64,000 nucleotides of DNA, taken from positions 48,855 through 112,854 of the forward strand of contig NZ_JAEULP010000037.1 of the NCBI RefSeq assembly GCF_016792905.1. Direction: 5' to 3'. A program made the translations under genes and the position numbers. The first letter of the stretch is position 1. Each line of letters starts with the position of its first letter. This document shows positions 34,466-42,118 of this stretch, piece by piece. Origin of the DNA: Tabrizicola sp. (lineage in GTDB: Bacteria; Pseudomonadota; Alphaproteobacteria; Rhodobacterales; Rhodobacteraceae). The notes under the pieces were generated by a model. The model was not told the origin of the DNA. It ran no database searches and was given only the letters and a program-made list of their open reading frames with translations.

Positions 34466-35494
34466 ATGTCCGATCCCGTTGCCACGTCGCGTTCCACGCA
34501 ACTCTGCGATCTGCTCGGTTGCGATGTGCCGGTGCTTCTGGCCGGCATGGGCGGGGTTGCGCATTGGGACCTGGCCGCCGCCGTCGCCAATGCCGGTGGC
34601 TACGGGATGCTTGGCATGGTGCGCGAACCCGTCTCGCTGATCCGGCAGGAGGTGACGGCGCTTCGCGCCGCAACCTCGCGGCCCTTCGCCGTCAACGTGA
34701 TTCCCTCGGCCACCGAACCGGGCCTGCTTGAGGCGCAGATTTCCTGCTGCCTTGAACTGGCGGTACCGGCCTTCACCTTCTTCTGGGATGTGGTCCCGCG
34801 GGTGGTCGAGCGGGTAAAACAGGCGGGCGCGCAGGTCCTGCATCAGGTCGGCACGGTCGAGGCCGCCCGGATCGCCGAAGCCGCCGGGGCGGACGTGCTG
34901 ATCGCGCAAGGTGTCGAGGCGGGCGGCCATGTCCACGGGCGGCGCCCGACCTTCGACCTTACCGCCGGGATCCTTGAACAGACAGCACTTCCCGTCGTGG
35001 CCTCCGGCGGGCTTGGCACCGGCGCCGATCTTGCCCGGGCGTTGCAGATGGGCGCTGCCGGTATCCAGTGCGGCACCGCTTTCCTTGCCACCGAGGAATC
35101 CTTCGCCCATCCGTATCACAAGGATCGCGTGGTCCAGGCCGGGGCGGGGGATACCGTCCTGACCGATGTCTTCGTGCTGAACTGGCCCAAGGGCGCGGCG
35201 GTCCGCGTCCTGCAAAACAGCGTGACCCGCGCGCTTGACGGTGCCTACCTGGGCCACGACCCCGACCTCCTCCCGCGTGAGACCATCGCCTGGGACAATG
35301 GCCAGCCGCTCCTGCGGTTCAGCACCGATTCCCCGATGCGCGGCACCACCGGCGATCTTGAGGCGATGGCGCTTTACGCGGGCGAAGGCGTCGCGAGCCT
35401 CCGGTCTGTGGTCCCGGCTGCGGTGCGATTGGCCGAAATCGTCGACGGTGCCCGCGCGATTCTTTCCCGGCAAAGCGAAGGGGCCGCATCATGA
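34466..35494 (+). CDS. Nitronate monooxygenase-like flavoprotein
   Basis: 342 residues with the TIM-barrel of the NMO/2-nitropropane dioxygenase family, which use FMN. Conserved pieces: the N-terminal VPVLLAGMGGVAHWDLAAAV, QGVEAGGHVHGRR (FMN phosphate side and possible catalytic His), and VASGGLGTGADLARALQMGA. The true substrate of this subgroup is uncertain and many members do not act on nitroalkanes. Its stop overlaps the next start by four bases (ATGA), coupling it to 5-formyl-THF cyclo-ligase. Confidence 0.85.
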   Translation: MSDPVATSRSTQLCDLLGCDVPVLLAGMGGVAHWDLAAAVANAGGYGMLGMVREPVSLIRQEVTALRAATSRPFAVNVIPSATEPGLLEAQISCCLELAVPAFTFFWDVVPRVVERVKQAGAQVLHQVGTVEAARIAEAAGADVLIAQGVEAGGHVHGRRPTFDLTAGILEQTALPVVASGGLGTGADLARALQMGAAGIQCGTAFLATEESFAHPYHKDRVVQAGAGDTVLTDVFVLNWPKGAAVRVLQNSVTRALDGAYLGHDPDLLPRETIAWDNGQPLLRFSTDSPMRGTTGDLEAMALYAGEGVASLRSVVPAAVRLAEIVDGARAILSRQSEGAAS

Positions 35495-36174
35495 CCGGGC
35501 GCCTGTCGTCCCCGCCCTGCTACGCCGAAGAAATCGCGCCGGATTATTTCGATCCGCTCGGGGTCGATCCGGAACAGGCCCGCGACGTGGCACGCTGGCG
35601 AAAGGCGGAACGCACCCGGCTCCGCGCCGAGCGCTCCGCCCTTTCGGTTGCCGAACGCGAGGCCGTGGGCACGGCGCTTGCCGCCCACCTGCGCGGCCTC
35701 CTGCAAGACCGGTTCGATGGCGCCCGGGGCAAGGTGTTCTCCGGCTTCTGGCCGATCAAGGGCGAACCCGACCTGCGACCGTTGATGGCCGAACTGCACC
35801 AGGCGGGCGTCACCATTGCCCTGCCGCTGGTGGAACAGAAAGCCGCGCCGCTGGTCTTCCGGCACTGGACCCCGGAAACCCGCATGGTCCGGGGTGACTG
35901 GAACATCCCGGTTCCGCCGCCGGATGCGCCGGTCCTCCTCCCCGACATCGCGCTCGCGCCCCTCGTGGGCTGGACGGCAGAGGGCTACCGGCTCGGCTAT
36001 GGCGGCGGCTACTTCGACCGGACCCTCGCGGCGCTGAAGCCCCGGCCCTTCGTCATCGGCGTCGGGTTCAATGCGGCCCGGCTGCCGACGATCTATCCGC
36101 AGCCGCATGACATTCGCCTTGACATGATCCTGACCGAAGGCGGCGACCGGACCGCAGCGGCCCGCGAAACCTGA
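35491..36174 (+). CDS. 5-formyltetrahydrofolate cyclo-ligase
   Basis: 227 residues. The enzyme converts 5-formyl-THF to 5,10-methenyl-THF with ATP, rescuing a folate storage form. The diagnostic C-terminal motif YRLGYGGGYFDRTL is present, plus ARWRKAERTRLRAERSAL in the N-terminal half and GVGFNAARLPTIYPQPHDI. The N-terminal 30 residues (YAEEIAPDYFDPLGVDPEQ) extend beyond typical family members, as in other Rhodobacterales. It is translationally coupled to the upstream flavoprotein gene. A conserved regulatory-type element stands between this gene and recJ. Confidence 0.92.
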   Translation: MTGRLSSPPCYAEEIAPDYFDPLGVDPEQARDVARWRKAERTRLRAERSALSVAEREAVGTALAAHLRGLLQDRFDGARGKVFSGFWPIKGEPDLRPLMAELHQAGVTIALPLVEQKAAPLVFRHWTPETRMVRGDWNIPVPPPDAPVLLPDIALAPLVGWTAEGYRLGYGGGYFDRTLAALKPRPFVIGVGFNAARLPTIYPQPHDIRLDMILTEGGDRTAAARET

Positions 36175-36227
36175 CGCGCAACCAGCGCTGAGCCCGACGA
36201 GATACACTTCCGCAAGTGTGAACATCC

Positions 36228-36289
36228 GGTTAATGCCCGCGGCCAACCCCTTGAAATCTCTTGCGCTGAAAATCTGTCCACGGTGGACA
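36228..36289 (+). promoter_or_regulatory. Conserved upstream element with palindrome TGTCCACGGTGGACA (copy C)
   Basis: GGTTAATGCCCGCGGCCAAC at 36228 and the palindrome TGTCCACGGTGGACA at 36275-36289 are 47 bases apart start to start, almost exactly as in copy A before the ArsC/Spx-like gene. The palindrome ends 48 bases before the recJ start codon. Confidence 0.5.
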
Positions 36290-36337
36290 CCCCTTCCCCC
36301 CTTGCGTCCCTCGCCCCTTTCCGGCACCCCTTCCCGC

Positions 36338-38077
36338 ATGGCTTCCTTCCTCTCCGTCGAGACCTCCCTCTCCGGTCGCCGCTGGGTCGGCCCAGATCCA
36401 GTCCAGGACCGGCTCGCCGAAGCCATGGCCCAGGCAACCCGTCTGCCCCTCCCCCTCTGCCGCGTGCTCGTCGCCCGCGGCGTCGAGCCTGCGGACGCAG
36501 TCGCCTTCCTCTCCCCCTCGCTGCGCGACCTCCTGCCCGACCCCCTGATCCTGAAGGACATGGCCCCCGCCGCCGACCGCCTTCTCCACGCCGTCGCGGC
36601 CCGCGAAAGGGTCGCCATCTTCGCCGACTACGATGTCGACGGCGGCGCCTCCGCCGCCCTCCTCCTCACCTGGCTGCGCGCCTTCGGGATGCAGGCCACC
36701 CTCTACATCCCCGATCGCATCGACGAAGGCTACGGCCCGAACATTCCCGCGATGGCCCAGCTTGCCGAGACCCACGACCTAATCCTCTGCGTCGACTGCG
36801 GCAGCCTCTCCCACGATGCCATCGCCGCCGCCAAGGGGGCCGATGTCGTGATCCTCGACCACCACCTTGCCCTCGAAACCCTCCCCCAAGCCCTCGCCAT
36901 CGTGAACCCCAACCGCCAGGATGAAGACGGCACCCTCGCCCATCTCTGCGCCGCCGGGGTGGTCTTCCTCCTCCTCGTCGAGGCCAACCGCCGCCTCAAA
37001 CAGCAGGGTCAGCAGGTCCCCGACCTCATGGCCCTCCTCGACCTTGTCGCGCTCGCCACCGTCGCCGATGTCGCCCCCCTGACCGGCGTCAACCGCGCCT
37101 TTGTCCGGCAGGGGCTCAAGATCATGGCCCGCCGCGACCGCCCCGGTCTCCGCGCCCTGGCCGATGTCGCCCGCATGGATCAGGCGCCCACCGCCTACGC
37201 GCTCGGCTTCCTCCTTGGCCCCCGGGTCAATGCGGGCGGTCGCATCGGCCAGGCCGACCTCGGCGCGCGCCTGCTGGCCACCGACGACGAAATGGAGGCC
37301 GCCCGCCTCGCCGCCCGCCTCGACCAGCTCAACACCGAGCGTCGCGAGATCACCGAGACGGTGCGCCTGGAAGCCATGGCCCAGGCCGACGCCCGCGGGC
37401 TCGACGCCCCCCTCGTCTGGGCCGCCGCCGAGGGCTGGCATCCCGGCGTTGTCGGCATCGTCGCGGCCCGGCTGAAGGAAGCCGCCAACCGCCCCTCGGT
37501 CGTGATCGGCTTCGAGGGCGACGAGGGCAAGGGATCCGCCCGCTCGATCCCCGGCATCGATCTTGGCGCGGCGATCCAGCGGCTCGCGGCCGAGGGGATG
37601 ATCACCAAGGGCGGCGGGCACAAGATGGCGGCGGGCCTCAGCCTGACCCGCGCCAAGCTTGACCCTGCCATGGCGCGCCTGTCGGACCTCCTTGCCCGCC
37701 AGGGGGCTGGTGCTGGCGGCCCGCAGGACATGCGGATCGACAGCCTGTTGGCGACCGGCGCTGCGACCGTGGCCCTGGTTGAAGAGATCGAGAACGCTGG
37801 TCCCTTCGGCGCCGCGGCCCCGGCACCGCGCTTCGCCTTTGCCAATGCGCAGGTCAGCGCCCGGCGGATCGGCGATAGCCATCTCAAGCTCACCATCTCG
37901 GACGGAGCCGGTCCCGCTCTTGATGCCATCGCCTTCGGTGCCTTCGACGGCCCGCTCGGCCCCGCACTGGAAAATCCCGGCCACCGCCGGTTCCACCTCG
38001 CGGGCAAGCTGGAGCTGAACCACTGGAACGGCCGCACCAAGGTCCAGCTGCGCCTGGATGATGCAGCTTGGGCGTAG
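36338..38077 (+). CDS. recJ: Single-stranded-DNA-specific exonuclease RecJ
   Basis: 579 residues from ATG 36338 (MASFLSVETSLSGRRWVGP), which gives the usual RecJ N-terminus; the open frame extends to 36218 through the palindromic element and is not used. RecJ degrades single-stranded DNA 5' to 3' in recombination and mismatch repair. DHH motifs are visible: IFADYDVDGGASAALLL (motif I, DYDVDG), CVDCGS, VVILDHHLA (motif III), and the DHHA1 motif KGGGHKMAAGLSL. The OB-like domain closes the protein. The gene follows 5-formyl-THF cyclo-ligase and precedes a tRNA-Glu. Confidence 0.96.
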   Translation: MASFLSVETSLSGRRWVGPDPVQDRLAEAMAQATRLPLPLCRVLVARGVEPADAVAFLSPSLRDLLPDPLILKDMAPAADRLLHAVAARERVAIFADYDVDGGASAALLLTWLRAFGMQATLYIPDRIDEGYGPNIPAMAQLAETHDLILCVDCGSLSHDAIAAAKGADVVILDHHLALETLPQALAIVNPNRQDEDGTLAHLCAAGVVFLLLVEANRRLKQQGQQVPDLMALLDLVALATVADVAPLTGVNRAFVRQGLKIMARRDRPGLRALADVARMDQAPTAYALGFLLGPRVNAGGRIGQADLGARLLATDDEMEAARLAARLDQLNTERREITETVRLEAMAQADARGLDAPLVWAAAEGWHPGVVGIVAARLKEAANRPSVVIGFEGDEGKGSARSIPGIDLGAAIQRLAAEGMITKGGGHKMAAGLSLTRAKLDPAMARLSDLLARQGAGAGGPQDMRIDSLLATGAATVALVEEIENAGPFGAAAPAPRFAFANAQVSARRIGDSHLKLTISDGAGPALDAIAFGAFDGPLGPALENPGHRRFHLAGKLELNHWNGRTKVQLRLDDAAWA

Positions 38078-38094
38078 GCGCTCGCATTTTCCTC

Positions 38095-38123
38095 TTGCAG
38101 AACCCGGTGGCAGATTCTAGACA
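38095..38123 (+). promoter_or_regulatory. Promoter of tRNA-Glu copy 1
   Basis: TTGCAG (38095-38100), a 17-base spacer and TAGACA (38118-38123) make a plausible sigma-70 promoter 17 bases before the mature tRNA. Copy 2 has the matching TTGCAA-N17-TAGGAC. Confidence 0.5.
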
Positions 38124-38140
38124 CCGCGCACCGAAAGCGT

Positions 38141-38215
38141 GGCCCGTTCGTCTATCGGTTAGGACACCTGGTTTTCAACCAGGTAAGAGGGGTTCGACTC
38201 CCCTACGGGCTGCCA
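38141..38215 (+). tRNA. tRNA-Glu(TTC), copy 1
   Basis: A 75-base cloverleaf including the encoded CCA end. The anticodon stem CCTGG / CCAGG closes the loop TTTTCAA with anticodon TTC. The acceptor stem is GGCCCGT / ACGGGCT, the T-arm has GGTTCGACTC. The sequence is identical to copy 2 at 39166-39240 over its whole length. It lies 63 bases after recJ. Confidence 0.97.
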
Positions 38216-38321
38216 CTTCACCAACATGTCAGCAACACCTGCCCGCCGATCACAAAGGCGTGCTTGATTGTCGCCACACTCTCAATAGATTGGCGCAAAT
38301 TCCTTGCACAGGTGCCTGATC

Positions 38322-39122
38322 GTGAGCCTTCTGTCCCGTTTTGCTGCCGCCGCCTTCATTTCCGCCCTTCCATTCGCGGTCCAGGCCGCCAGTTGCAGCG
38401 ATACCGGCGGCCAGTACGAAGGCTGGAAGGCCGAAATGGCCGCCGAGGCCAAGGCGGAAGGGGTCGGCAAGCGCGGGATCGATGCGCTGATGGCCACCTC
38501 CTACTCCAAGGCGACCATCGGCGCGGACCGCAACCAGAAAAGCTTCAAGTATAGCCTGGAGAAGTTCCTGAAGGTCCGCGGCGCCGATGCCATCGTCAGC
38601 CAGGGCCGTGCCCGCAAGGCGAAGAACCCCGATTTCTACGCCAGCCTTGAGGCGACCTATGGCGTCCCCGCCGGTGTCCTGCTTGCCATCCACGGGATGG
38701 AGACCGGTTTTGGCGGCTTCATGGGCGACACCAACGTCGTCTCGGCCATCGCGACGCTGACCTACGACTGCCGCCGGTCGGACTTCTTCCGTCCGCACCT
38801 GATCGGCGCGCTGAAGATGGTCGACAAGGGGATGATCTCGGCCAAGACCGTAGGAGCCAAGCATGGCGAGCTGGGTCACACCCAGTTCCTGCCCGGCAAC
38901 GCCTATGCCTATGGAGTCGACGGCAACGGCGACGGTGCGGTCGACCTTTACAACCAGGCCGATGCGTTGGCGACCACCGCCAACTACCTGCGCAAGAAGG
39001 GCTGGAAGCCCGGCAAGGGCTATCAGGAAGGCGAGCCGAACTTTGCCGTGATCCGCGAATGGAACGCGGCCAAGGTCTACCAGCAGGCCATCGCCATCAT
39101 GGGCGCAAAGATCGACGGCTGA
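38322..39122 (+). CDS. Lytic murein transglycosylase (MltB-like)
   Basis: 266 residues from GTG 38322, chosen because it starts a clean signal peptide (MSLLSRFAAAAFISALPFAV, then QA-AS); the TTG at 38304 would add six residues. MltB-type enzymes cut the glycan strand of peptidoglycan to 1,6-anhydromuramyl ends. The SLT_2 fold and catalytic Glu are seen in IHGMETGFGGFMGDTNV; GHTQFLPGNAYAYGVDGNGD and DALATTANYLRKKGWKPG are also family motifs. The peptidoglycan-binding C-terminal domain of larger relatives is missing. It is set between two identical tRNA-Glu genes. Confidence 0.88.
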   Translation: MSLLSRFAAAAFISALPFAVQAASCSDTGGQYEGWKAEMAAEAKAEGVGKRGIDALMATSYSKATIGADRNQKSFKYSLEKFLKVRGADAIVSQGRARKAKNPDFYASLEATYGVPAGVLLAIHGMETGFGGFMGDTNVVSAIATLTYDCRRSDFFRPHLIGALKMVDKGMISAKTVGAKHGELGHTQFLPGNAYAYGVDGNGDGAVDLYNQADALATTANYLRKKGWKPGKGYQEGEPNFAVIREWNAAKVYQQAIAIMGAKIDG

Positions 39123-39127
39123 CCCCC

Positions 39128-39156
39128 TTGCAACCCCGCGCGCGCCCGGCTAGGAC
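39128..39156 (+). promoter_or_regulatory. Promoter of tRNA-Glu copy 2
   Basis: TTGCAA (39128-39133), a 17-base spacer and TAGGAC (39151-39156) lie nine bases before the mature tRNA, similar to the arrangement at copy 1. It begins right after the lytic transglycosylase stop. Confidence 0.5.
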
Positions 39157-39165
39157 GCCGCCAGT

Positions 39166-39240
39166 GGCCCGTTCGTCTATCGGTTAGGACACCTGGTTTT
39201 CAACCAGGTAAGAGGGGTTCGACTCCCCTACGGGCTGCCA
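39166..39240 (+). tRNA. tRNA-Glu(TTC), copy 2; integration site of the island
   Basis: The 75 bases, including encoded CCA, are identical to copy 1. The last 15 bases plus the next C (CCCTACGGGCTGCCAC) are repeated at 52233-52248, marking the far end of an integrated element. The tRNA itself stays intact because the island brings the duplicated end with it. Confidence 0.97.
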
Positions 39241-39241
39241 C
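39226..39241 (+). other. attL-type core (island left border)
   Basis: CCCTACGGGCTGCCAC at the 3' end of tRNA-Glu copy 2 is repeated exactly at 52233-52248. A tyrosine integrase gene begins its coding end 82 bases to the right and reads towards the border, as is usual for tRNA-targeted islands. Confidence 0.85.
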
Positions 39242-39322
39242 CTTCCCCAGTGAGTGTATGATATTCAATGGATTAATCCTTTGATGTGCTAACCTTGAGG
39301 GGCGGTTAGCAGTGTTCTTGCT

Positions 39323-40366
39323 TCAGCCGATGTCGGATAGCTTGCCCATGGCGTGTCTTGCCATGATTTTTTGATCCGCTGCCTTCGTGTAGCGTGTCAC
39401 TTCTGCCTCGGTCTCATGACCAGTGATGGCCTTGATTTCTTGATTGCTGCAACCTGCCTCGGCCAAACGGCGGGCGCAGGCTTTGCGCAAGCCGTGGGAG
39501 GAACAATCTTCCAGTCCAGCTTCGTCACACCGGTCACGCATCCAGTTGCCGAAACCAGCCACACTAAAGGGCCTTCCGTACCTGGTCAGAAGGAATGTCA
39601 TGTTGTTTTTCGGCGTCTGCTCCAGGACAGCCTTTAGTTTGTCATGGATCGGTATCTGCAACGTGGCCCCGGTCTTCAGTTGACGGACGGATATCGTTCC
39701 GTCGCTGACATGCTGCCAACCCATACGGACGGCATCAGACCGGCGCTGCCCGGTGTACAACATGAGCGCCAAGGCAAGTCTCGCCTTGGTGCCAATGGGG
39801 TGCCGGTTCTCGAAGGCTTCAATCTGGTCATCTGACCAGGTGTGATAGCCGTCTCCTTCTCTTTTGAAACCCTTCATTCCCGTGAGCGGATTGTGCGTGA
39901 TTAGCTCCAGATCAACGGCGAAGTTCATCAATACCTTCAGACGCTTAAGCAATGTGTTTGCCGCCTCAGGTCGATCCTGCATCCTTCCAATGATGTGCGA
40001 GACGTGCTTACGCCGTAAGCCTTCTACAGGCTTGCTTCCGTACTCTTCCCGGAATTTGTCCAGTTGCCGCCGATAGGTGGCCCGGCTCGACGCAGCGAGA
40101 TCGTGGAAAGCCGGCGACCTCAGATAGAGTTCGATCAGTCCTGCGAAGGTGTTTCTTGCAGCACACGGCTTCGCCACGACGCGCACTTCTGTGCCAGCGA
40201 CTGCTTTTGCGTAGGCTTCAAAGAAGGCGGCGGAGTTCAAAGGTCCAGGCAGCGGAAGCTTTGGTTGCCCTGGTCGGTTGAAGTACATGCGCACTTTGCC
40301 ATGCCGGTCGCGGAAAACGTGTACGTAGGGGGGCTTGGACAGTTTCGTCTTAGTCATCGAGGACAT
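39323..40366 (-). CDS. Tyrosine-type site-specific integrase of the island
   Basis: About 347 residues from ATG 40366 (MSSMTKTKLSKPPYVHVFRD); ATG 40357 is equally possible. It has a SAM-like core-binding domain (about 80-165, ATYRRQLDKFREEYG) and a catalytic domain with Arg in YTGQRRSDAVRMGW, HGLRKACARRLAEAG (H-x-x-R), GH in AITGHETEAEV and the Tyr nucleophile in TRYTKAAD. The gene sits next to the tRNA-Glu it presumably recognises. Its start overlaps the end of the 107-residue upstream gene, so it is probably translated from the same message. Confidence 0.93.
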   Translation of the reverse strand: MSSMTKTKLSKPPYVHVFRDRHGKVRMYFNRPGQPKLPLPGPLNSAAFFEAYAKAVAGTEVRVVAKPCAARNTFAGLIELYLRSPAFHDLAASSRATYRRQLDKFREEYGSKPVEGLRRKHVSHIIGRMQDRPEAANTLLKRLKVLMNFAVDLELITHNPLTGMKGFKREGDGYHTWSDDQIEAFENRHPIGTKARLALALMLYTGQRRSDAVRMGWQHVSDGTISVRQLKTGATLQIPIHDKLKAVLEQTPKNNMTFLLTRYGRPFSVAGFGNWMRDRCDEAGLEDCSSHGLRKACARRLAEAGCSNQEIKAITGHETEAEVTRYTKAADQKIMARHAMGKLSDIG

Positions 40367-40673
40367 CGTCCCAAGCGTTCGGCGCATGTTTCAACGTCGG
40401 TTGAACGACTTCCGCCGATGCGATCACCCGGAAGCCTCCGTGGGGAAGAGCCTCGATTGCGAGAACCGCCTTTCCTACGCTTGCCAGCAGTTTTACGGCC
40501 TTCTTGACTTCCACTACCGGAAGCGAAGGTTTCGGATTTATCGTCTTAGACTTCCGCGCCCAAGCAAATGACTTCTCTGCCTTCGCGGGAAGGGCCGGTA
40601 GACTGAAGAGCGTACCCTCGGATGGGTTGAAGCAGCCCAGCTCTGCGATCGTGGCTTTCAGGGTATGCTTCAT
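40350..40673 (-). CDS. Hypothetical protein upstream of the integrase
   Basis: 107 residues starting MKHTLKATIAELGCFNPSEG and ending NAWDDVLDD. The middle is Lys-rich (KAEKSFAWARKSKTINPKP). No known domain is recognised. Its start overlaps the stop of the 54-residue Arc-type gene (ATGA) and its end overlaps the integrase start, so three genes form one unit. By position it could be an excision or regulatory factor, which is inference only. Confidence 0.6.
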   Translation of the reverse strand: MKHTLKATIAELGCFNPSEGTLFSLPALPAKAEKSFAWARKSKTINPKPSLPVVEVKKAVKLLASVGKAVLAIEALPHGGFRVIASAEVVQPTLKHAPNAWDDVLDD

Positions 40674-40834
40674 TTTGCGCCGTCTTGTCTGTCGCCTGTT
40701 TCCATAGAGGCCTTGATCATTTGCCTCAGCTCAGCCGTCATGTTTCGGTCGTTCGAATTGGCTCGATCCCTGAGCCACTCCTTCATAGTTCGCGGCAATC
40801 TCAGAATGATTGTCGTGTCAGCTGCCTCTTGCAT
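40670..40834 (-). CDS. Arc-type ribbon-helix-helix regulator (54 residues)
   Basis: ATG 40834 opens MQEAADTTIILRLPRTMKEW, a ribbon-helix-helix start: a beta strand with alternating residues (TIILRLP), helix A (RTMKEWLRDRANSNDRN) and helix B (MTAELRQMIKASM). The stop TGA overlaps the ATG of the next gene by four bases. At 54 residues it is Arc-size, a dimeric DNA-binding fold. It diverges from a second RHH gene (40923), with palindromic and repeated sites between them (40861-40912), so one or both probably regulate the integrase unit. Confidence 0.8.
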   Translation of the reverse strand: MQEAADTTIILRLPRTMKEWLRDRANSNDRNMTAELRQMIKASMETGDRQDGAK

Positions 40835-40860
40835 CTTGCTTCCTAATCTGTTGCTCTGTT

Positions 40861-40912
40861 ATATCTCATAGATATCATGGCGCGGCGCCGATGTAAATCT
40901 CATTGATGTATC
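40861..40912. promoter_or_regulatory. Operator-like repeats between two divergent RHH regulators
   Basis: ATATCTCATAGATAT (40861-40875) is a perfect 6-bp inverted repeat around CAT. Its core ATCTCATAGAT recurs as ATCTCATTGAT at 40897-40907, 34 bases further on. Two related sites in the 88-base gap between divergent ribbon-helix-helix genes are the expected layout for auto-repression. Confidence 0.6.
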
Positions 40913-40922
40913 GGAGATAGCA

Positions 40923-41246
40923 ATGGCAGTGGGCAGACGGAAGCAAGCCGGAGAACAGTTGCTTGTGCGGTTCGCTGAGGGGTCGGACCTTCGATCACGC
41001 CTCGAGGCTGCTGCAAAGGCTAACAATCGAACTGTGACCAAAGAGGTTATCCACAGACTGGAAGCATCGCTCGTGGAGGAAGGCAAGGCCCTCGAAAAAT
41101 CACAAGCCAGCGGTCTGATCAAATTACCCGTCCCAACTGGAAAGATTACGAAATTGGAGAACCAGCTTGTGGACTTAGAGGTCCAGCTCTTGCAGCGCAT
41201 CGAGACGCTTGAAACCCGTTTGCTTGCTTTGGAAGCGAAAACATGA
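40923..41246 (+). CDS. Arc-family RHH protein with C-terminal coiled coil
   Basis: 107 residues. The N-terminal 50 residues form an RHH fold: EQLLVRFAEGSDLRSRLEAA (strand and helix A), then NNRTVTKEVIHRLEASLVEE (helix B). Residues about 75-105 (KLENQLVDLEVQLLQRIETL) are a heptad coiled coil that would mediate oligomerisation. It diverges from the other RHH gene and overlaps the following gene by four bases. Its targets are presumably the repeats upstream. Confidence 0.78.
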   Translation: MAVGRRKQAGEQLLVRFAEGSDLRSRLEAAAKANNRTVTKEVIHRLEASLVEEGKALEKSQASGLIKLPVPTGKITKLENQLVDLEVQLLQRIETLETRLLALEAKT

Positions 41247-41491
41247 GCCGGGGACGCGGTTTAGTGCAGCGCAAGATTATCGAAATCTTCGCTATGGAGC
41301 CAGGTCGCAAATTTACAGTGCGAGAACTTGCTGAACGCGCCTACCCCGGCAGTCCGATAGAGAAGGCCCGCACGGATGCTGTGCGACGCGCATTGGTCGG
41401 CGTGGAACAGACCATTGGACTAGCACGTTCCAGGGTGGGAGTGCGCGGTCAACGTGGCTGGAAGTACAGGATTGGACTCGACCAAACTTAA
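41243..41491 (+). CDS. Small winged-helix-like protein, unknown function
   Basis: 82 residues. It reads as a helix-turn-helix followed by a wing: VQRKIIEIFAMEPGRKFTVR, ELAERAYPGSPIEKARTDAV and a basic tail GVRGQRGWKYRIGLD. No family is named with certainty. The start lies in the stop codon of the RHH-coiled-coil gene, so the two are made together, possibly as partners. The downstream membrane-protein gene runs the other way, converging with it. Confidence 0.6.
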   Translation: MSRGRGLVQRKIIEIFAMEPGRKFTVRELAERAYPGSPIEKARTDAVRRALVGVEQTIGLARSRVGVRGQRGWKYRIGLDQT

Positions 41492-41532
41492 GTGTCGTTT
41501 CTTGTGAAGCGGATTGCAAACAACTTTGGTTT

Positions 41533-42006
41533 TCATCCTGCGTTCGAACACATGTCCTCCACGGCAGCGCCAAACGCAATCACGGAAGCTGCCTGCAAAA
41601 CAGGGTCACTGTGTAGAGCCGAGTTATACGCATCATCAACAATTGCACGGGCAAACACCCGATTTTCTGCGTTGTCCGAACTGGAAATGACTTCGAGAAG
41701 GTCCGCTTTCGATCCGCCAGCCTGGCGTACCCTCATGGCTTGTTCTGCAAGCTTTCCCCAAGCCGAGCAAGCGGCGGCAGAATGATCAGGAAAAGAGTTT
41801 GTAGAGTTGGCCCGTTCAAGGCGCGCATCGCGTCCATCAGGCTGATTGGATGAGTCATTATTCTTCCCGTAAATAATGAGCAGAGCGACCGCCCCGAGTG
41901 CGAGCCAGGGCAGCAACAGCGACTTCCCCGCCGATGGCGGCTGATTGAGGGAGGGTGCAGACCCTTCCAACACTTCCGATCCGTTGTCCTGTTTGAGTTT
42001 ATCCAT
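41533..42006 (-). CDS. Single-pass membrane protein, unknown function
   Basis: 157 residues. A Pro/Ser-rich N-terminus of about 28 residues precedes one transmembrane helix (SLLLPWLALGAVALLIIYG); the remaining 110 residues are helical with two or three Cys (AAACSAWGKL, VEDMCSNAG) and would be extracytoplasmic if the N-terminus is inside. No homologous family is recognised. It diverges from an XRE regulator gene, with GACC-N5-GGTC palindromes between them, so it may be repressed by that regulator. Confidence 0.6.
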   Translation of the reverse strand: MDKLKQDNGSEVLEGSAPSLNQPPSAGKSLLLPWLALGAVALLIIYGKNNDSSNQPDGRDARLERANSTNSFPDHSAAACSAWGKLAEQAMRVRQAGGSKADLLEVISSSDNAENRVFARAIVDDAYNSALHSDPVLQAASVIAFGAAVEDMCSNAG

Positions 42007-42046
42007 TGCAGCTGCCTCGCTTCTAGACCCACAACACCACCATTCA

Positions 42047-42116
42047 GACCGTTATGGTCGTTTTTGTCAGACCATATCTTTCGTGGAAAGGCGACGAAAG
42101 TACGACCAAAACGGTC
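42047..42116. promoter_or_regulatory. Two GACC-N5-GGTC operators between the membrane protein and the XRE gene
   Basis: GACCGTTATGGTC (42047-42059) and GACCAAAACGGTC (42104-42116) are matching palindromes whose centres are 57 bases apart. A half-site GACC lies between them near 42071. The second operator ends two bases before the XRE start codon. This is the layout of a lambda-type repressor controlling itself and a divergent gene. Confidence 0.7.
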
Positions 42117-42118
42117 AT

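Noticed and set aside
38141-38215. tRNA-Glu copy 1 as the island attachment site
   Set aside because: Sequence after copy 1 leads into the lytic transglycosylase of host type; the integrase and low-GC DNA follow copy 2.
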